64,000 nucleotides of DNA from Microbacterium sp. cf332 (GTDB lineage Bacteria > Actinomycetota > Actinomycetes > Actinomycetales > Microbacteriaceae): positions 248,001-312,000 of the forward strand of contig NZ_FNKN01000002.1 of the NCBI RefSeq assembly GCF_900102175.1, in the 5' to 3' direction. The notes under the pieces were generated by a model. That model worked only from the letters and a program-made list of their open reading frames with translations. It had not been told where the DNA came from and did no database searches. Position numbers and translations under genes: made by a program. This document shows, piece after piece, positions 9,505 to 18,173 of the stretch (position 1 is the first letter of the stretch; the number at the start of each line of letters is the position of its first letter).

Positions 9505-11450
9505 CGCCCTCGCGAGACGTGTCCGACGCCCTCGACGAGATCGTGCGCGTCAGTCGGGCCCTCGGCGACGATCCCTCGTTCGTCCTCCATGGGGGCGGGA
9601 ACACGTCGATCACCGCGCGAGGCGAGGACGTCACGGGCGAGCCCGTCGACCTCGTCCTGGTCAAGGGAAGCGGGTGGGATCTCGCCACGATCGAGCCGGC
9701 AGGATTCGCGCCACTGCGTCGCGACCGCCTCGAGCGCCTGCTGCGCCTGCCGCACCTCGACGACCCGACGATGGTGAACGAGCTGCGCCAGGCCTCGCTC
9801 GACGCAACGGCGCCGACGGCCTCGATCGAGGCGCTGCTGCACGCGCATCTCCCCGGCCGGGTCGCGCTCCACTCGCATGCCGACGCGATCGTCGCCGTGA
9901 CCGATCGCGACGTGCCCGACGACGAGATCGCCGCGGCACTGGGCCCGCGGGTCGCCGTGCTGCCGTACGTGATGCCCGGCTTCCCGCTGGCGCGCCTCGT
10001 GGCCGACACCGACCTCAGCGGCGTGGATGCGCTCGTCCTCCGCAATCACGGCCTGTTCACCTTCGGCGACGACCCCGACGCGGTACTCGCCCGGCATCGC
10101 GAGATCGTCGCCCGTGCTGCCGAGGTCTCGAGGATCGTCGCGCCCGAGACGAATGCCGGTGAAACGGATGCCGGTGATCACGACCTCCCCCCGCGCGGCA
10201 CGCTCGAGACCATCGCGGGCCTGCGCGCCGACATCGCGCGCGCCGCCGGACGGCCGATGCTGCTCCGGCAGAGCCGGTCGCGCCGTGCCGCCGCGTTCGC
10301 TGGCCGCACCGATCTCGACGCGGCCACGACCCGCGGAACCGCGACCCCCGAGCACGTCATCTACACCAAGCGGCATCCGCTCATCGGGCGCGATGTCGCG
10401 GCCTACGCGAGTGCCTACCGGGCATACGTCGAGCGCCACCGGCACCGTCAGACGGGACCGGTGACTCCCCTCGACCCCGCTCCTCGCGTCGTGTTCGACG
10501 GGGAGCTCGGGATGCTGACCGCCGGTGACACCGTGCGGGATGTCGGGGTCGCGGCGGACATCGCCGAGCACACCATCGCGGTCATCGAGGCGGCGGACGC
10601 GCTGGGCGGCTACCGGTCGCTCGACGAAGCGCAGAGCTTCGACATCGAGTACTGGTCGCTCGAGCAGGCCAAGCTCGCGGGCCGTCGACGCGCGCCGCTC
10701 GCGGGCGAGGTCGCCATCGTGACGGGCGCCGCCTCCGGCATCGGGCGGGCCGCGGCGGAGCGTCTGCTCACCGATGGCGCCGCCGTGGTCGGGGTCGACC
10801 TCGATCCGGGCGTGCAGCTGACCTTCTCCGGCGACGCCTGGCGCGGCGTCGTCGGAGACGTCGCCGACCCGGCGGTCATCGAGCGCACCCTCGACGAGGC
10901 TGTCCGCGCGTACGGCGGCGTCGACATGCTCGTCGTCGCCGCAGGGATCTTCCCGCGCAGTCAGGACATCGCCGAGCTCGATGAGGCGACGTGGGAGCGC
11001 GCCCTGCGCGTCAACGCGACAGCCCCGCTGCGGCTGATGCGGGCGGCGCACGGCCTTCTCGCGCGGTCGCCGCGGGGTGGCCGGGTCGTGCTCGTGTCGA
11101 CGAAGAACGTCGCGGCCCCGGGACCGGGCGTCGCCGCCTATTCGGCGAGCAAGACGGCGGCGGCACAGCTCGCACGGGTCGCCGCCCTCGAGTGGGCCGC
11201 CGACGGCATTCGCGTGAACCAGGTCGAACCCGATGCCGTCTTCGACACGGCCATCTGGACGCCCGAGCTGCTCGCGGAGCGCGCGGCCAGCTACGGGCTG
11301 AGCGTCGAGGCGTACCGCACCCGGAACCTGCTGCGCATCGAGGTGTCGAGCGCCATGGTGGCGGAAGCCGTGGCGGTCTTCTGCGAGCAGCTGCCGGCGA
11401 CGACCGGAGCGCACCTGAGCGTCGACGGGGGCAACGACCGGGTGATCTGA
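9501..11450 (+). CDS. Bifunctional class II aldolase / short-chain dehydrogenase
   Basis: This 649-residue fusion has an N-terminal class II aldolase domain (about residues 1-380; GGGNTSI near residue 31, metal-binding ALHSHADA near 118 and LRNHGLF near 180) and a C-terminal SDR (about 405-649; TGAASGIG for NAD(P), Ser then YSASK catalytic pair). The same fusion is known in rhamnulose-1-phosphate aldolase/lactaldehyde dehydrogenase proteins, where cleavage releases dihydroxyacetone phosphate and an aldehyde handled by the SDR. It overlaps the kinase gene by 4 bases and closes the operon. Having two aldolases of different mechanism (this and the LsrF-like one) in one operon is unusual. Confidence 0.88.
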   Translation: MTPSRDVSDALDEIVRVSRALGDDPSFVLHGGGNTSITARGEDVTGEPVDLVLVKGSGWDLATIEPAGFAPLRRDRLERLLRLPHLDDPTMVNELRQASLDATAPTASIEALLHAHLPGRVALHSHADAIVAVTDRDVPDDEIAAALGPRVAVLPYVMPGFPLARLVADTDLSGVDALVLRNHGLFTFGDDPDAVLARHREIVARAAEVSRIVAPETNAGETDAGDHDLPPRGTLETIAGLRADIARAAGRPMLLRQSRSRRAAAFAGRTDLDAATTRGTATPEHVIYTKRHPLIGRDVAAYASAYRAYVERHRHRQTGPVTPLDPAPRVVFDGELGMLTAGDTVRDVGVAADIAEHTIAVIEAADALGGYRSLDEAQSFDIEYWSLEQAKLAGRRRAPLAGEVAIVTGAASGIGRAAAERLLTDGAAVVGVDLDPGVQLTFSGDAWRGVVGDVADPAVIERTLDEAVRAYGGVDMLVVAAGIFPRSQDIAELDEATWERALRVNATAPLRLMRAAHGLLARSPRGGRVVLVSTKNVAAPGPGVAAYSASKTAAAQLARVAALEWAADGIRVNQVEPDAVFDTAIWTPELLAERAASYGLSVEAYRTRNLLRIEVSSAMVAEAVAVFCEQLPATTGAHLSVDGGNDRVI

Positions 11451-11462
11451 GAAGGGGACGCG

Positions 11463-11497
11463 ATTTCGGCGGACCGAAGGATTCGCTCGCCCGAAAT
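11463..11497 (+). terminator. Weak hairpin after the sugar operon (ATTTCGG/CCGAAAT)
   Basis: A 7-bp stem with a 21-base loop lies just past the aldolase-dehydrogenase stop, in a locally AT-richer stretch. It is the only candidate terminator before mntP, but no T-run follows. Confidence 0.35.
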
Positions 11498-11624
11498 GCT
11501 GTCAATCAGGGCTTTTCGTCATTTTCGAGGGCCCGTGACTGGCAAGCTCGAGAGCGGCCGATCTCCGTTCGACGGCGCCCGCGACGATCGCCGCCATCCC
11601 GTCATCCCGCTTCGAGGAGGAGCC

Positions 11625-12191
11625 ATGTCGCCCTGGGCGCTCTTCATCCTGGCTGTCGGCGTGTCCGCCGACGCGTTCGCCGTGGCCCTCGGAAAGGGCC
11701 TGCAGCTGCGCACCCACGTCGTGCGCGGCGCCCTGCTCATCGCCGGCGCCTTCGGCGTCGCCCAGGCGGTGATGCCGCTGATCGGCTGGCTGCTGGGCAG
11801 CACGTTCGCCGAGGCGATCGCGCCCTTCGACCACTGGATCGCCTTCGCGCTGCTCGCCGCGATCGGCGCGAAGATGCTCTGGGAGGCCTTCCGGCCCGAC
11901 GATGCGGATGCGGATGCGGCATCCAGCCTGTCCGCGCGCGAGATCCTGCTGCTCGCCCTGGCGACGAGCATCGACGCCCTCGCGGTCGGCCTCTCGTTCG
12001 CCTTCCTCGACGTGCCGCTGTGGATCGCGGTCGTCTCGATCGGCCTGGTGACGTTCGTGCTGTCGTTCGTCGCCGTGCTCATCGGACATCGCATCGGCAC
12101 GCGCTGGCGCAAGCCCGCCGAGATCATCGGCGGCATCGTGCTGATCGGCATCGGCACGCAGATCCTCATCGAGCACCTCGTCGCCGGCTGA
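11625..12191 (+). CDS. mntP: Manganese efflux pump MntP
   Basis: This 188-residue, six-helix membrane protein has exactly the usual MntP length. The inverted-repeat halves show the family motifs ADAFAVALGKG (about residues 12-22) and SIDALAVGLSFAF (about 112-124), whose Asp residues line the Mn(II) path. The ATG at 11625 is chosen over an ATG at 11496 because GAGGAGGA is at 11614-11621 and residues before it do not match the family. A 174-base leader precedes it; mntP genes are often under a yybP-ykoY manganese riboswitch, but I could not recognise that motif here. Confidence 0.92.
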   Translation: MSPWALFILAVGVSADAFAVALGKGLQLRTHVVRGALLIAGAFGVAQAVMPLIGWLLGSTFAEAIAPFDHWIAFALLAAIGAKMLWEAFRPDDADADAASSLSAREILLLALATSIDALAVGLSFAFLDVPLWIAVVSIGLVTFVLSFVAVLIGHRIGTRWRKPAEIIGGIVLIGIGTQILIEHLVAG

Positions 12192-12224
12192 GGCTCGGCG
12201 GTCGCGCTCGCGCTCGCGAGCCTC
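12190..12224. terminator. Bidirectional hairpin between mntP and the DUF4287 gene
   Basis: GAGGCTCG pairs with CGAGCCTC across a GC-rich 19-base loop. It begins at the mntP stop codon and ends just before the stop of the convergent DUF4287 gene, a position that suits a shared transcription end. No clear T-run is present. Confidence 0.45.
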
Positions 12225-12230
12225 GAGGAG

Positions 12231-12482
12231 TCAGGCGGCGAGCTTCGCCTTGACGTACGCGACGACCGCGTTGGCGTGGCCGTGACCGAGCCCGTGAACC
12301 GTCTTGAGCGACTCGACGACCTGCATGTGGGTCGATCCTGCCGCGAGCTGGTCGGCGGCGATGTCGAGCCAGTGCTGCATCGGCAGCCCGTAGGTCTTCT
12401 CGATGCTGGGGAAGTACGACGCCGGGCCCTTCGGCTTGTTCGCGGGGTCGATGTCCGGAGCGGGGACGCGCGGCGCACTCAT
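12231..12482 (-). CDS. DUF4287 domain protein
   Basis: This 83-residue protein matches the DUF4287 pattern: FPSIEKTYGLPMQHWLDIA, then a short helix and SLKTVHGLGHGHANAVVAYVKAKL. The family is small, cytoplasmic and of unknown function, and the fold looks like a helical nucleic-acid or protein-binding unit. The ATG at 12482 begins MSAPRVPAPD. It stands alone, separated from the E2 gene by a palindrome. Confidence 0.85.
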   Translation of the reverse strand: MSAPRVPAPDIDPANKPKGPASYFPSIEKTYGLPMQHWLDIAADQLAAGSTHMQVVESLKTVHGLGHGHANAVVAYVKAKLAA

Positions 12483-12520
12483 GCGCCGAGGGTACTCCCC
12501 CGCTCGCCGCCGAGGGCATA

Positions 12521-12568
12521 CCGTCGCCGCGAGAACGTGCCGCCCACGGTACGGCCTCGCGGCGACGG
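12521..12568 (-). terminator. GC-rich 13-bp palindrome downstream of the E2 gene
   Basis: CCGTCGCCGCGAG pairs perfectly with CTCGCGGCGACGG across a 22-base loop. An alternative pairing (CGCGAGAACG with CGTTCTCGCG, to 12580) overlaps it. It lies after the stop of the 2-oxo acid dehydrogenase operon and before DUF4287 on the minus strand, so it probably ends that transcript. A related palindrome occurs at 22301-22349. Confidence 0.5.
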
Positions 12569-12590
12569 TGCGTTCTCGCGACCGGTGCGC

Positions 12591-13937
12591 TCAGTCCAGC
12601 AGCAGGGCGGGCTCCTCGAGCACGGATGCCACGTCGGCGATGAACCGGCTCATGCCGTCGCCATCGACGACGCGGTGGTCGAACGAGCCCGAGACCGTCG
12701 TGACGTAACGGGGGCGCACCTCGCCGTCGACGACCCACGGCTTCTGCCGGATCGTGCCCATCGCGACGATGCCCGACTCTCCGGGGTTGATGATCGGGGT
12801 GCCGGCATCCATCCCGAACACGCCGATGTTCGTGATCGTGATGGTGCCGCCCTGCTGGTCGGCGGGCGAGGTCTTGCCCTCGCGCGCCGTCAGCGTGAGC
12901 TTCTCGAGCGCGCGGGCGAGGCCGCGCATGTTGAGGTCCTGCGCGTCCTTGATGTTCGGCACGAGCAGGCCGCGCGGGGTGGCCGCCGCGATGCCGAGGT
13001 TGACGTAGTGGCGCACCCGGATCTCGGCGCCCGCCTCGGTCTCCACCCAGGCCGCGTTGACCATGGGGGTGCGACGGACGGCCCAGACGACCGCGCGGGC
13101 GACGATCAGCAGCGGCGACACCTTGATGTCGGCGAAGTCGGGCGATGCCTTCATCCGCTTGACGAGCTCCATCGTGCGCGTAGCGTCGACGTCGGTCCAG
13201 ACCGAGACGTGCGGGGCCGTGTACGCAGAGTCGACCATGTGCTTGGCCGTCACCTTGCGCACGCCCTTGACCGGGATCGTCTCCTCGCGGTCGTCGGCGG
13301 GTCCGGCCGAGACGACCGCCGGCGGCACCGGGATCGTCTGCTCGCGCACCTCGGGACGCGCCGGCGTCTGCAGATTGCGGAAGACGGATGCCTGAGACGC
13401 GTGATTCACGACATCCTGGCGCGTCACCTCGCCCGCGGCGCCCGACGGGGTGACCGACGCGAGATCGACACCGAGGTCGCGGGCGAGCTTGCGGATCGGC
13501 GGCTTCGCGACGACACCCACGGCCGCGCGCACCGGTGGCTCGGCCGGCTTGCGACGACGCGACTGCACCTGTCCCGCTCCGCCGTAGCCGACGAGGACGG
13601 AGCCGTTCTCGTCGGACGCGTCACCGGCGGCGGCCGGCTTCTCGGCGGGTGTCTCCCCGTGCTCGGAGTTGCCGGAGGCGGCATCCGCCCCGCCTGCCGC
13701 TCCGGCGATCGTGATGATCGCGGCCCCGACCTCGACGGTCGCGCCCTCGTCGACGAGCAGTTCGCCGACGGTGCCCGAGAACGGCGACGGCAGCTCGACG
13801 AGCGACTTCGCGGTCTCGATCTCGACGAGCACGTCGTTGACCGACACCTCGTCGCCGGCGGCGACGCGCCACTGCACGATCTCGGCCTCGGTGAGTCCTT
13901 CGCCGACGTCCGGCAGGTGGAAGGTCTGGGTGCTCAT
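12591..13937 (-). CDS. 2-oxo acid dehydrogenase complex E2 (dihydrolipoamide acyltransferase)
   Basis: This 448-residue protein is the acyl-transferring core of a pyruvate or branched-chain 2-oxo acid dehydrogenase complex. An N-terminal lipoyl domain (residues 1-78) carries the lipoylated Lys44 in [13 protein letters not shown] Pro/Ala-rich linker is followed by a peripheral subunit-binding domain (about 148-185; [23 protein letters not shown]) and the catalytic acyltransferase domain (from about 215) with the active-site [10 protein letters not shown] near residue 420. It is the third gene of the E1 alpha-E1 beta-E2 operon. No E3 gene is present here, so lipoamide dehydrogenase must be encoded elsewhere. 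Confidence 0.93.
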   Translation of the reverse strand: MSTQTFHLPDVGEGLTEAEIVQWRVAAGDEVSVNDVLVEIETAKSLVELPSPFSGTVGELLVDEGATVEVGAAIITIAGAAGGADAASGNSEHGETPAEKPAAAGDASDENGSVLVGYGGAGQVQSRRRKPAEPPVRAAVGVVAKPPIRKLARDLGVDLASVTPSGAAGEVTRQDVVNHASQASVFRNLQTPARPEVREQTIPVPPAVVSAGPADDREETIPVKGVRKVTAKHMVDSAYTAPHVSVWTDVDATRTMELVKRMKASPDFADIKVSPLLIVARAVVWAVRRTPMVNAAWVETEAGAEIRVRHYVNLGIAAATPRGLLVPNIKDAQDLNMRGLARALEKLTLTAREGKTSPADQQGGTITITNIGVFGMDAGTPIINPGESGIVAMGTIRQKPWVVDGEVRPRYVTTVSGSFDHRVVDGDGMSRFIADVASVLEEPALLLD

Positions 13938-13972
13938 GTCAACTCACGGTAGTCGTGAGACCCCACTTCTGC

Positions 13973-14004
13973 GCCGAGACCGTGGGGCGAACCCAGGGTC
14001 TCGG
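13973..14004 (-). promoter_or_regulatory. Hairpin between E1 beta and E2 genes
   Basis: CCGAGACC and GGTCTCGG form an 8-bp stem with a short loop in the 106-base gap between the two genes. It may adjust E2 level relative to E1 or protect the processed mRNA. No promoter is evident in the gap. Confidence 0.4.
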
Positions 14005-14043
14005 TGCGGAGGTGACGTCTCGCGGGTAGCGGGGGGCGGGTGG

Positions 14044-15024
14044 TCAGTAGGCGAGGGCGCGGTCGACGGCCTCGAGGATGCGGTCGGCGTCGGGCAGGTA
14101 CGAGCCCTCGAGCTTCGCCGCCGGGAAGGGCACATCGAAGCCCGACACCCGCAGCACGGGAGCCTCGAGCGAGAAGAACGCCTGCTCGGTCACGGTCGCC
14201 GCGATCTCGGACCCGAGCGACGTGAAGCCGGGCGCCTCCTGGCCGTAGACCATGCGTCCGGTGCGACGCACCGAGTCGAGGATCGGCCCGTAGTCCACCG
14301 GCGAGAGCGACCGCAGGTCGACCACCTCGCACGAGACACCCTCGCTCTCGGCGAGCGCGGCGGCCTGCAGCAGCACCGTGACCATGGCTCCGTGACCGAC
14401 GAGCGTCACGTCGGTGCCGCGGCGGACCACGCGCGAGGCGTGCAGCGGCAGAGCCCGCGCGGCGAGATCGACCTCGCCCTTCGTCCAGTACCGCGACTTC
14501 GGCTCGAGGAACACGATGGGGTCGTTCGAGGCGATGGCGTCCTGGATCATCCAGTAAGCGTCGTTCGGCGTCGACGGCGACACCACCCGCAGGCCCGCGG
14601 TGTGCGTGAAGTACGCCTCCGGGCTCTCCTGGTGGTGCTCCACGGCGCCGATGTGCCCGCCGTACGGGATGCGGATGACGACAGGGAACGACATCCGCCC
14701 CTCGTGCCGGTTGGTGAGCTTCGCGAGCTGCGTCGTGATCTGGTCGAAGGCGGGGAAGACGAACCCGTCGAACTGGATCTCGCACACCGGACGGAAGCCC
14801 GCCATCGCGAGCCCGATCGCGGTTCCGACGATTCCCGACTCGGCGAGGGGCGTGTCGAGCACGCGGCGGTCGCCGAACTCGGCCTGCAGACCCTCGGTGA
14901 CGCGGAACACCCCGCCGAGACGGCCGATGTCCTCGCCCATCATGAGCACGTGGTCGTCGCTCTGCATCGCGGCGCGCATGCCCGCGTTGAGCGCCTTGCT
15001 GAACGGCAGCGTCTCGACGCTCAT
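14044..15024 (-). CDS. 2-oxo acid dehydrogenase E1 component, beta subunit
   Basis: This 326-residue subunit forms the alpha2beta2 thiamine-diphosphate decarboxylase with the product of the gene upstream. It begins MSVETLPFSKALNAGMRAAM, has the conserved MMGEDIGRLGGVFRVTEGL stretch, TPLAESGIVGTAIGLAMAG and the transketolase C-terminal domain with GYGAMV-like and DLRSLSP motifs. The ATG at 15024 overlaps the E1 alpha stop by 4 bases (ATGA), indicating coupled synthesis in equal amounts. Sequence style fits BkdA2/PdhB-type subunits; the preferred oxo acid cannot be decided. Confidence 0.93.
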   Translation of the reverse strand: MSVETLPFSKALNAGMRAAMQSDDHVLMMGEDIGRLGGVFRVTEGLQAEFGDRRVLDTPLAESGIVGTAIGLAMAGFRPVCEIQFDGFVFPAFDQITTQLAKLTNRHEGRMSFPVVIRIPYGGHIGAVEHHQESPEAYFTHTAGLRVVSPSTPNDAYWMIQDAIASNDPIVFLEPKSRYWTKGEVDLAARALPLHASRVVRRGTDVTLVGHGAMVTVLLQAAALAESEGVSCEVVDLRSLSPVDYGPILDSVRRTGRMVYGQEAPGFTSLGSEIAATVTEQAFFSLEAPVLRVSGFDVPFPAAKLEGSYLPDADRILEAVDRALAY

Positions 15025-16157
15025 GCGCGTCCCTCCTCGAAGGATGCCTCGTAGTCGGCGAGCCACTTCCGCTGCCGATCCACGAGCGGATGCTGCTCGC
15101 TGTAGACGTGCGCGAACATGCTGTCGGGCTCGGGCGCCGTGAGCTGGTTCGTACGGACCCGCACGTCGTCGGCGTAGGCCGCGGCCGCGGCATCCACGTC
15201 GTCGAAGAAGGATGCGGCGGCACCGCGACCCTCGAGATACGCGCGCATGCGGGCGATCGGGTCGCGCTGCGCCCAGAAGGCTTCCTCGTCGCTCGTGCGG
15301 TACTTCGTCGGGTCGTCGCTCGTCGTGTGCGCGCCCATCCGGTAGGTCAGCGCCTCGATCGCGCGCGGTCCCTCGCCGGAGCGGGCTTCGTCGAGCGCGA
15401 GCTTGGTGACGGCGTAGCTCGCGAGCACGTCGTTGCCGTCGACGCGGATCGACGGCATCCCGTACCCGGCGCCGCGGCGCACGAGGGGAACGCGCGACTG
15501 GGTCGACACGGGAACCGAGATCGCCCAGTGGTTGTTCTGCAGGAAGAAGACCTGCGGGGTGTTGTAGCTCGTGGCGAAGACCATCGCCTCGTGCACGTCG
15601 CCCTGGCTCGACGCGCCGTCGCCGTAGTAGACGATGACCGCCTCGTCGCGCTCGGGGTCGCCCGTGCCGGTGCGGCCGTCGAAGACCATACCCATGCCCA
15701 TGCCCGAGGCGTGCAGCGTCTGCGAGCCGAGCACGAGCGTGTAGATATGGGTGTTGCCGTTGCGGGGATCGGTCGGATCCCACCCGCCGTGGGTGAGGCC
15801 GCGCATGAGACGGATGATGTCGATCGGGTCGACGCCGCGGATCGTGCAGACGACGTGCTCGCGGTACGAGGGGAACAGGTGGTCCTGCGGGCGGGCCGCG
15901 CGCGCGGAGCCGACCTGGGCGGCCTCCTGCCCGAAGGACGGCGGCCAGAGCGCGAGCTGCCCCTGCCGCTGCAGGTTCGTCGCCTGCCGGTCGAAGGCCC
16001 GCACCGTGACCATGTCGCGGTAGAACGTCTCGAGCTCGGAGTCGGCGAGCGCGTCGATCACCGGGAGGTACCGTTCGGCTTCGGGCGACGGGTCGAGTGA
16101 GCCGTCGGCCGCGAGGACGCGGACGAGAGCGGGATCGAGTTCGGCTTCGTCGGTCAC
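15021..16157 (-). CDS. 2-oxo acid dehydrogenase E1 component, alpha subunit
   Basis: This 378-residue subunit is the first gene of the operon. It contains the thiamine-diphosphate motif YYGDGASSQGDVHEAMVFA ending in NN (about residues 168-197), the LFPSYREH segment of the substrate channel, and the phosphorylation-loop region YRMGAHTTSDDPTKYR. Length and motifs fit the short (PdhA/BkdA1) branch, not the AceE homodimeric type, so in an actinobacterium with AceE it most likely serves branched-chain oxo acids. The ATG at 16157 begins MTDEAELDPA. It is divergent from the DUF1990 gene across a gap holding a nested palindrome. Confidence 0.92.
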   Translation of the reverse strand: MTDEAELDPALVRVLAADGSLDPSPEAERYLPVIDALADSELETFYRDMVTVRAFDRQATNLQRQGQLALWPPSFGQEAAQVGSARAARPQDHLFPSYREHVVCTIRGVDPIDIIRLMRGLTHGGWDPTDPRNGNTHIYTLVLGSQTLHASGMGMGMVFDGRTGTGDPERDEAVIVYYGDGASSQGDVHEAMVFATSYNTPQVFFLQNNHWAISVPVSTQSRVPLVRRGAGYGMPSIRVDGNDVLASYAVTKLALDEARSGEGPRAIEALTYRMGAHTTSDDPTKYRTSDEEAFWAQRDPIARMRAYLEGRGAAASFFDDVDAAAAAYADDVRVRTNQLTAPEPDSMFAHVYSEQHPLVDRQRKWLADYEASFEEGRA

Positions 16158-16274
16158 CCTCCCACGCTAACGCCCCCGATATGGCCCCATCTGCATGCGG
16201 TCCACAACGGATGCCGCGATTCGCGGTGTCCGCGCCACAAGGAGGGCGGCACGAGGCGTCGGGGGCTGCGCCGC

Positions 16275-16348
16275 GATGCAAGGGATCCGAGCCGACACCC
16301 CGGGGCCGCCGCATCCGCCCCGGGGTGTCGCCGAGGTTCCCTTGCATC
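16275..16348. repeat. Nested palindromic repeat, copy 1
   Basis: The outer arms GATGCAAGGGA (16275-16285) and TCCCTTGCATC (16338-16348) enclose inner arms CGACACCCCGGGGC (16293-16306) and GCCCCGGGGTGTCG (16317-16330) round a 10-base loop. The element is repeated after the adjacent DUF1990 gene. The nested design, about 74 bases, resembles a REP/MITE-type mobile palindrome or a long transcription-ending hairpin. Confidence 0.75.
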
Positions 16349-16403
16349 CGCGCACGCCGTCGCGGTCGTGGGGCGCGGGAACCCGGGGTGGGATGCTGGT
16401 CGC

Positions 16404-16910
16404 ATGAGCCTGCCCCATCGCGATGAGTGGAACGCCGCGCCGGGCGGGTTCCGCCGATTCGAGCAGACCGTGCGGGTGGGCTCGGGGGATGCCGTATGGC
16501 AATGGGCGCGAACCGACCTCCTCGCCTGGCGGGTCAAGACGCGCAGCGGGTTCCGGGTCGTGCCCGAGACGCCGCCCACCGTCGGCGGACGGCACTGGCT
16601 CGAGGCCCGCGTCGGTCCGTTCGTGCTCCGCGAGCCGGTCGAGGTCGTCGCATACGTCGACGAGCCGGACCGCGTGGGCTACGTGTACCTCGCGCTCCCG
16701 GGCCATCCCCTCGAGGGCGAGGAGACCTTCCTGATCACGCATCGCGGTGACGAGGTGCTGTTCACGCTGCGGTCGCGCTCACGTCCGGCTCCGTCGGCGT
16801 TCTGGCGGCTGGCCTACCCGGCGGTCCGGGTGGTGCAGGTGATCGTGCGCACGCGCTACCTCAGCGCCCTCCGGCGCACCGACCCCCGCCACGGCCACCC
16901 CGCCTCCTAG
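16404..16910 (+). CDS. DUF1990 family protein
   Basis: This 168-residue cytoplasmic protein matches the DUF1990 family: an N-terminal RFEQTVRVGSGDAVWQWARTDLLAWRVK region, PFVLREPVEVVAYVDEPDRVGYVY in the middle and a HPLEGEETFLI strand, followed by a C-terminal helix. The family has a START/SRPBCC-like beta fold and no agreed function. The ATG at 16404 is taken because it begins right after the upstream palindrome and a GGGTGGGA stretch; an in-frame ATG at 16368 is possible. The gene is bracketed on both sides by copies of the same nested palindrome. Confidence 0.85.
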   Translation: MSLPHRDEWNAAPGGFRRFEQTVRVGSGDAVWQWARTDLLAWRVKTRSGFRVVPETPPTVGGRHWLEARVGPFVLREPVEVVAYVDEPDRVGYVYLALPGHPLEGEETFLITHRGDEVLFTLRSRSRPAPSAFWRLAYPAVRVVQVIVRTRYLSALRRTDPRHGHPAS

Positions 16911-16926
16911 CGCGCGAAAGGGGGAC

Positions 16927-16994
16927 GCAAGGGATCGCGGCCGACACCCCGCAGCAGCAGCATCCCGCGCGGGGTGTCGGCCGGCATCCCTTGC
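16927..16994. repeat. Nested palindromic repeat, copy 2
   Basis: Outer arms GCAAGGGAT (16927-16935) and ATCCCTTGC (16986-16994) enclose inner arms GGCCGACACCCCGC (16939-16952) and GCGGGGTGTCGGCC (16969-16982). The arms match copy 1 while the loop differs (AGCAGCAGCATCCC region). It lies between the ends of the convergent DUF1990 and aminotransferase genes. Confidence 0.75.
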
Positions 16995-17036
16995 ATCGCG
17001 GCGCACCCGAGCGCGAGCGCGAGCCCTTTGGCCGCG

Positions 17037-18101
17037 TCAGCCGAGGGCGGATGCGGCGGCGGCGACGATCCGCTCGACCGATTCCTCTTCGCCGATCGAG
17101 ATGCGCACGCCGTCGCCCGCGAATGCGCGGACGATCAGCCCCGCCGCGTCGAACGCCTCGGCGACCTCGAGCGCGCGCTCGCCGGCGGGCAGCCACACGA
17201 AGTTGCCCTGCGCCACCGGCACGTCCCAGCCGGCCTCGCGCAGCCGATCGGCGAGCGCATCCCGTCGCGTCGCGATGTGCCGCACGCGTTCGAGCAGCTC
17301 GTCCTCCGCGTCGAGGCTCGCGAGCGCGGCCTCCTCGGCCTGTGCGGTCACCGACAGGGGGATGCCGGTGCTGCGGGCGGCGTCGAGGATGCGGTGGTCG
17401 CCGATCGCGTAGCCCACGCGCAACCCGGCGAGGCCATAGGCCTTCGAGAAGGTGCGGAGGACCACCACGTTCCCGTGACCCGCGGCGAGGACCGCCGCGC
17501 CGGTGACGGCCTCCGGATCGGTCACGAATTCGGCGTAGGCCTCATCGAGCACGATGAGCACGTCGGAACGCACCCGGGCGACGAAGGCGTCGAAGGCCGC
17601 CTGGGTCACGACGGGTCCCGTGGGGTTGTTCGGGCTGCAGACGATGATCATGCGCGTGCGGTCGGTGACGGCGTCGGCCATCGCGTCCAGGTCGTGACCG
17701 GACTCGGCGGTGAGCGGAACCGCGACGGCGGTCGCCCCGGCGACGGTCGCGAGGCCGGGGTACGCCTCGAACGAGCGCCACGCGAACATGATCTCGTCGC
17801 CCGGTCCGCTCGTGGCCGAGGCGAGCTGGTAGAGGATCGAGACCGATCCCGCGGCGACGTGCACCCCGTCGGGCGCGACGGCGTAGCGATCGGCCAGCCG
17901 TGCCCGCAGGCGCCCGGCCGAGGCGTCGGGGTACCGATTGAAGGTCGTCGCCGCGCGCACGGCCTCGACGACGCCGGGAAGCGGGTCGAACGGGTTCTCG
18001 TTGCTCGACAGCTTGAACGCGTCGGTCGAGGCCTGACGGCCCTGGCGGTAGGCGGGCAGCGCCGCGATCTCGGGTCGGATGCGCACGGGCAGATCGGTCA
18101 C
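17037..18101 (-). CDS. Histidinol-phosphate / aromatic aminotransferase (class II, PLP)
   Basis: This 354-residue PLP enzyme of fold type I has the HisC/Pat layout: [19 protein letters not shown] near the N-terminus, substrate-side [14 protein letters not shown] (about residue 152), LDEAYAEF, and the PLP Lys in [15 protein letters not shown] (about residue 220), then the C-terminal GNFVWLP. HisC converts imidazole acetol phosphate to histidinol phosphate; the related Pat acts on phenylpyruvate and its kin. In actinobacteria stand-alone copies away from the his operon are often the aromatic type, and no his gene is nearby. A GTG at 18101 is the start. Confidence 0.85.
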   Translation of the reverse strand: MTDLPVRIRPEIAALPAYRQGRQASTDAFKLSSNENPFDPLPGVVEAVRAATTFNRYPDASAGRLRARLADRYAVAPDGVHVAAGSVSILYQLASATSGPGDEIMFAWRSFEAYPGLATVAGATAVAVPLTAESGHDLDAMADAVTDRTRMIIVCSPNNPTGPVVTQAAFDAFVARVRSDVLIVLDEAYAEFVTDPEAVTGAAVLAAGHGNVVVLRTFSKAYGLAGLRVGYAIGDHRILDAARSTGIPLSVTAQAEEAALASLDAEDELLERVRHIATRRDALADRLREAGWDVPVAQGNFVWLPAGERALEVAEAFDAAGLIVRAFAGDGVRISIGEEESVERIVAAAASALG

Positions 18102-18173
18102 GATGCGAGTCTACGGATGCGGGCGACGCGCCCGGATGACGGATCACGGCGTCCGTGCGAGACTGACGGCACC

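Noticed and set aside
1..11450. Calling the first locus an AI-2 quorum-sensing (lsr) operon
   Set aside because: LsrG and LsrR are absent, the kinase resembles LyxK/EryA, and GlpD-like and aldolase-SDR enzymes are present; only transporter type and the LsrF-like enzyme agree.
11451..11624. yybP-ykoY manganese riboswitch before mntP
   Set aside because: Its conserved loops could not be matched by eye; recorded only as something to test.
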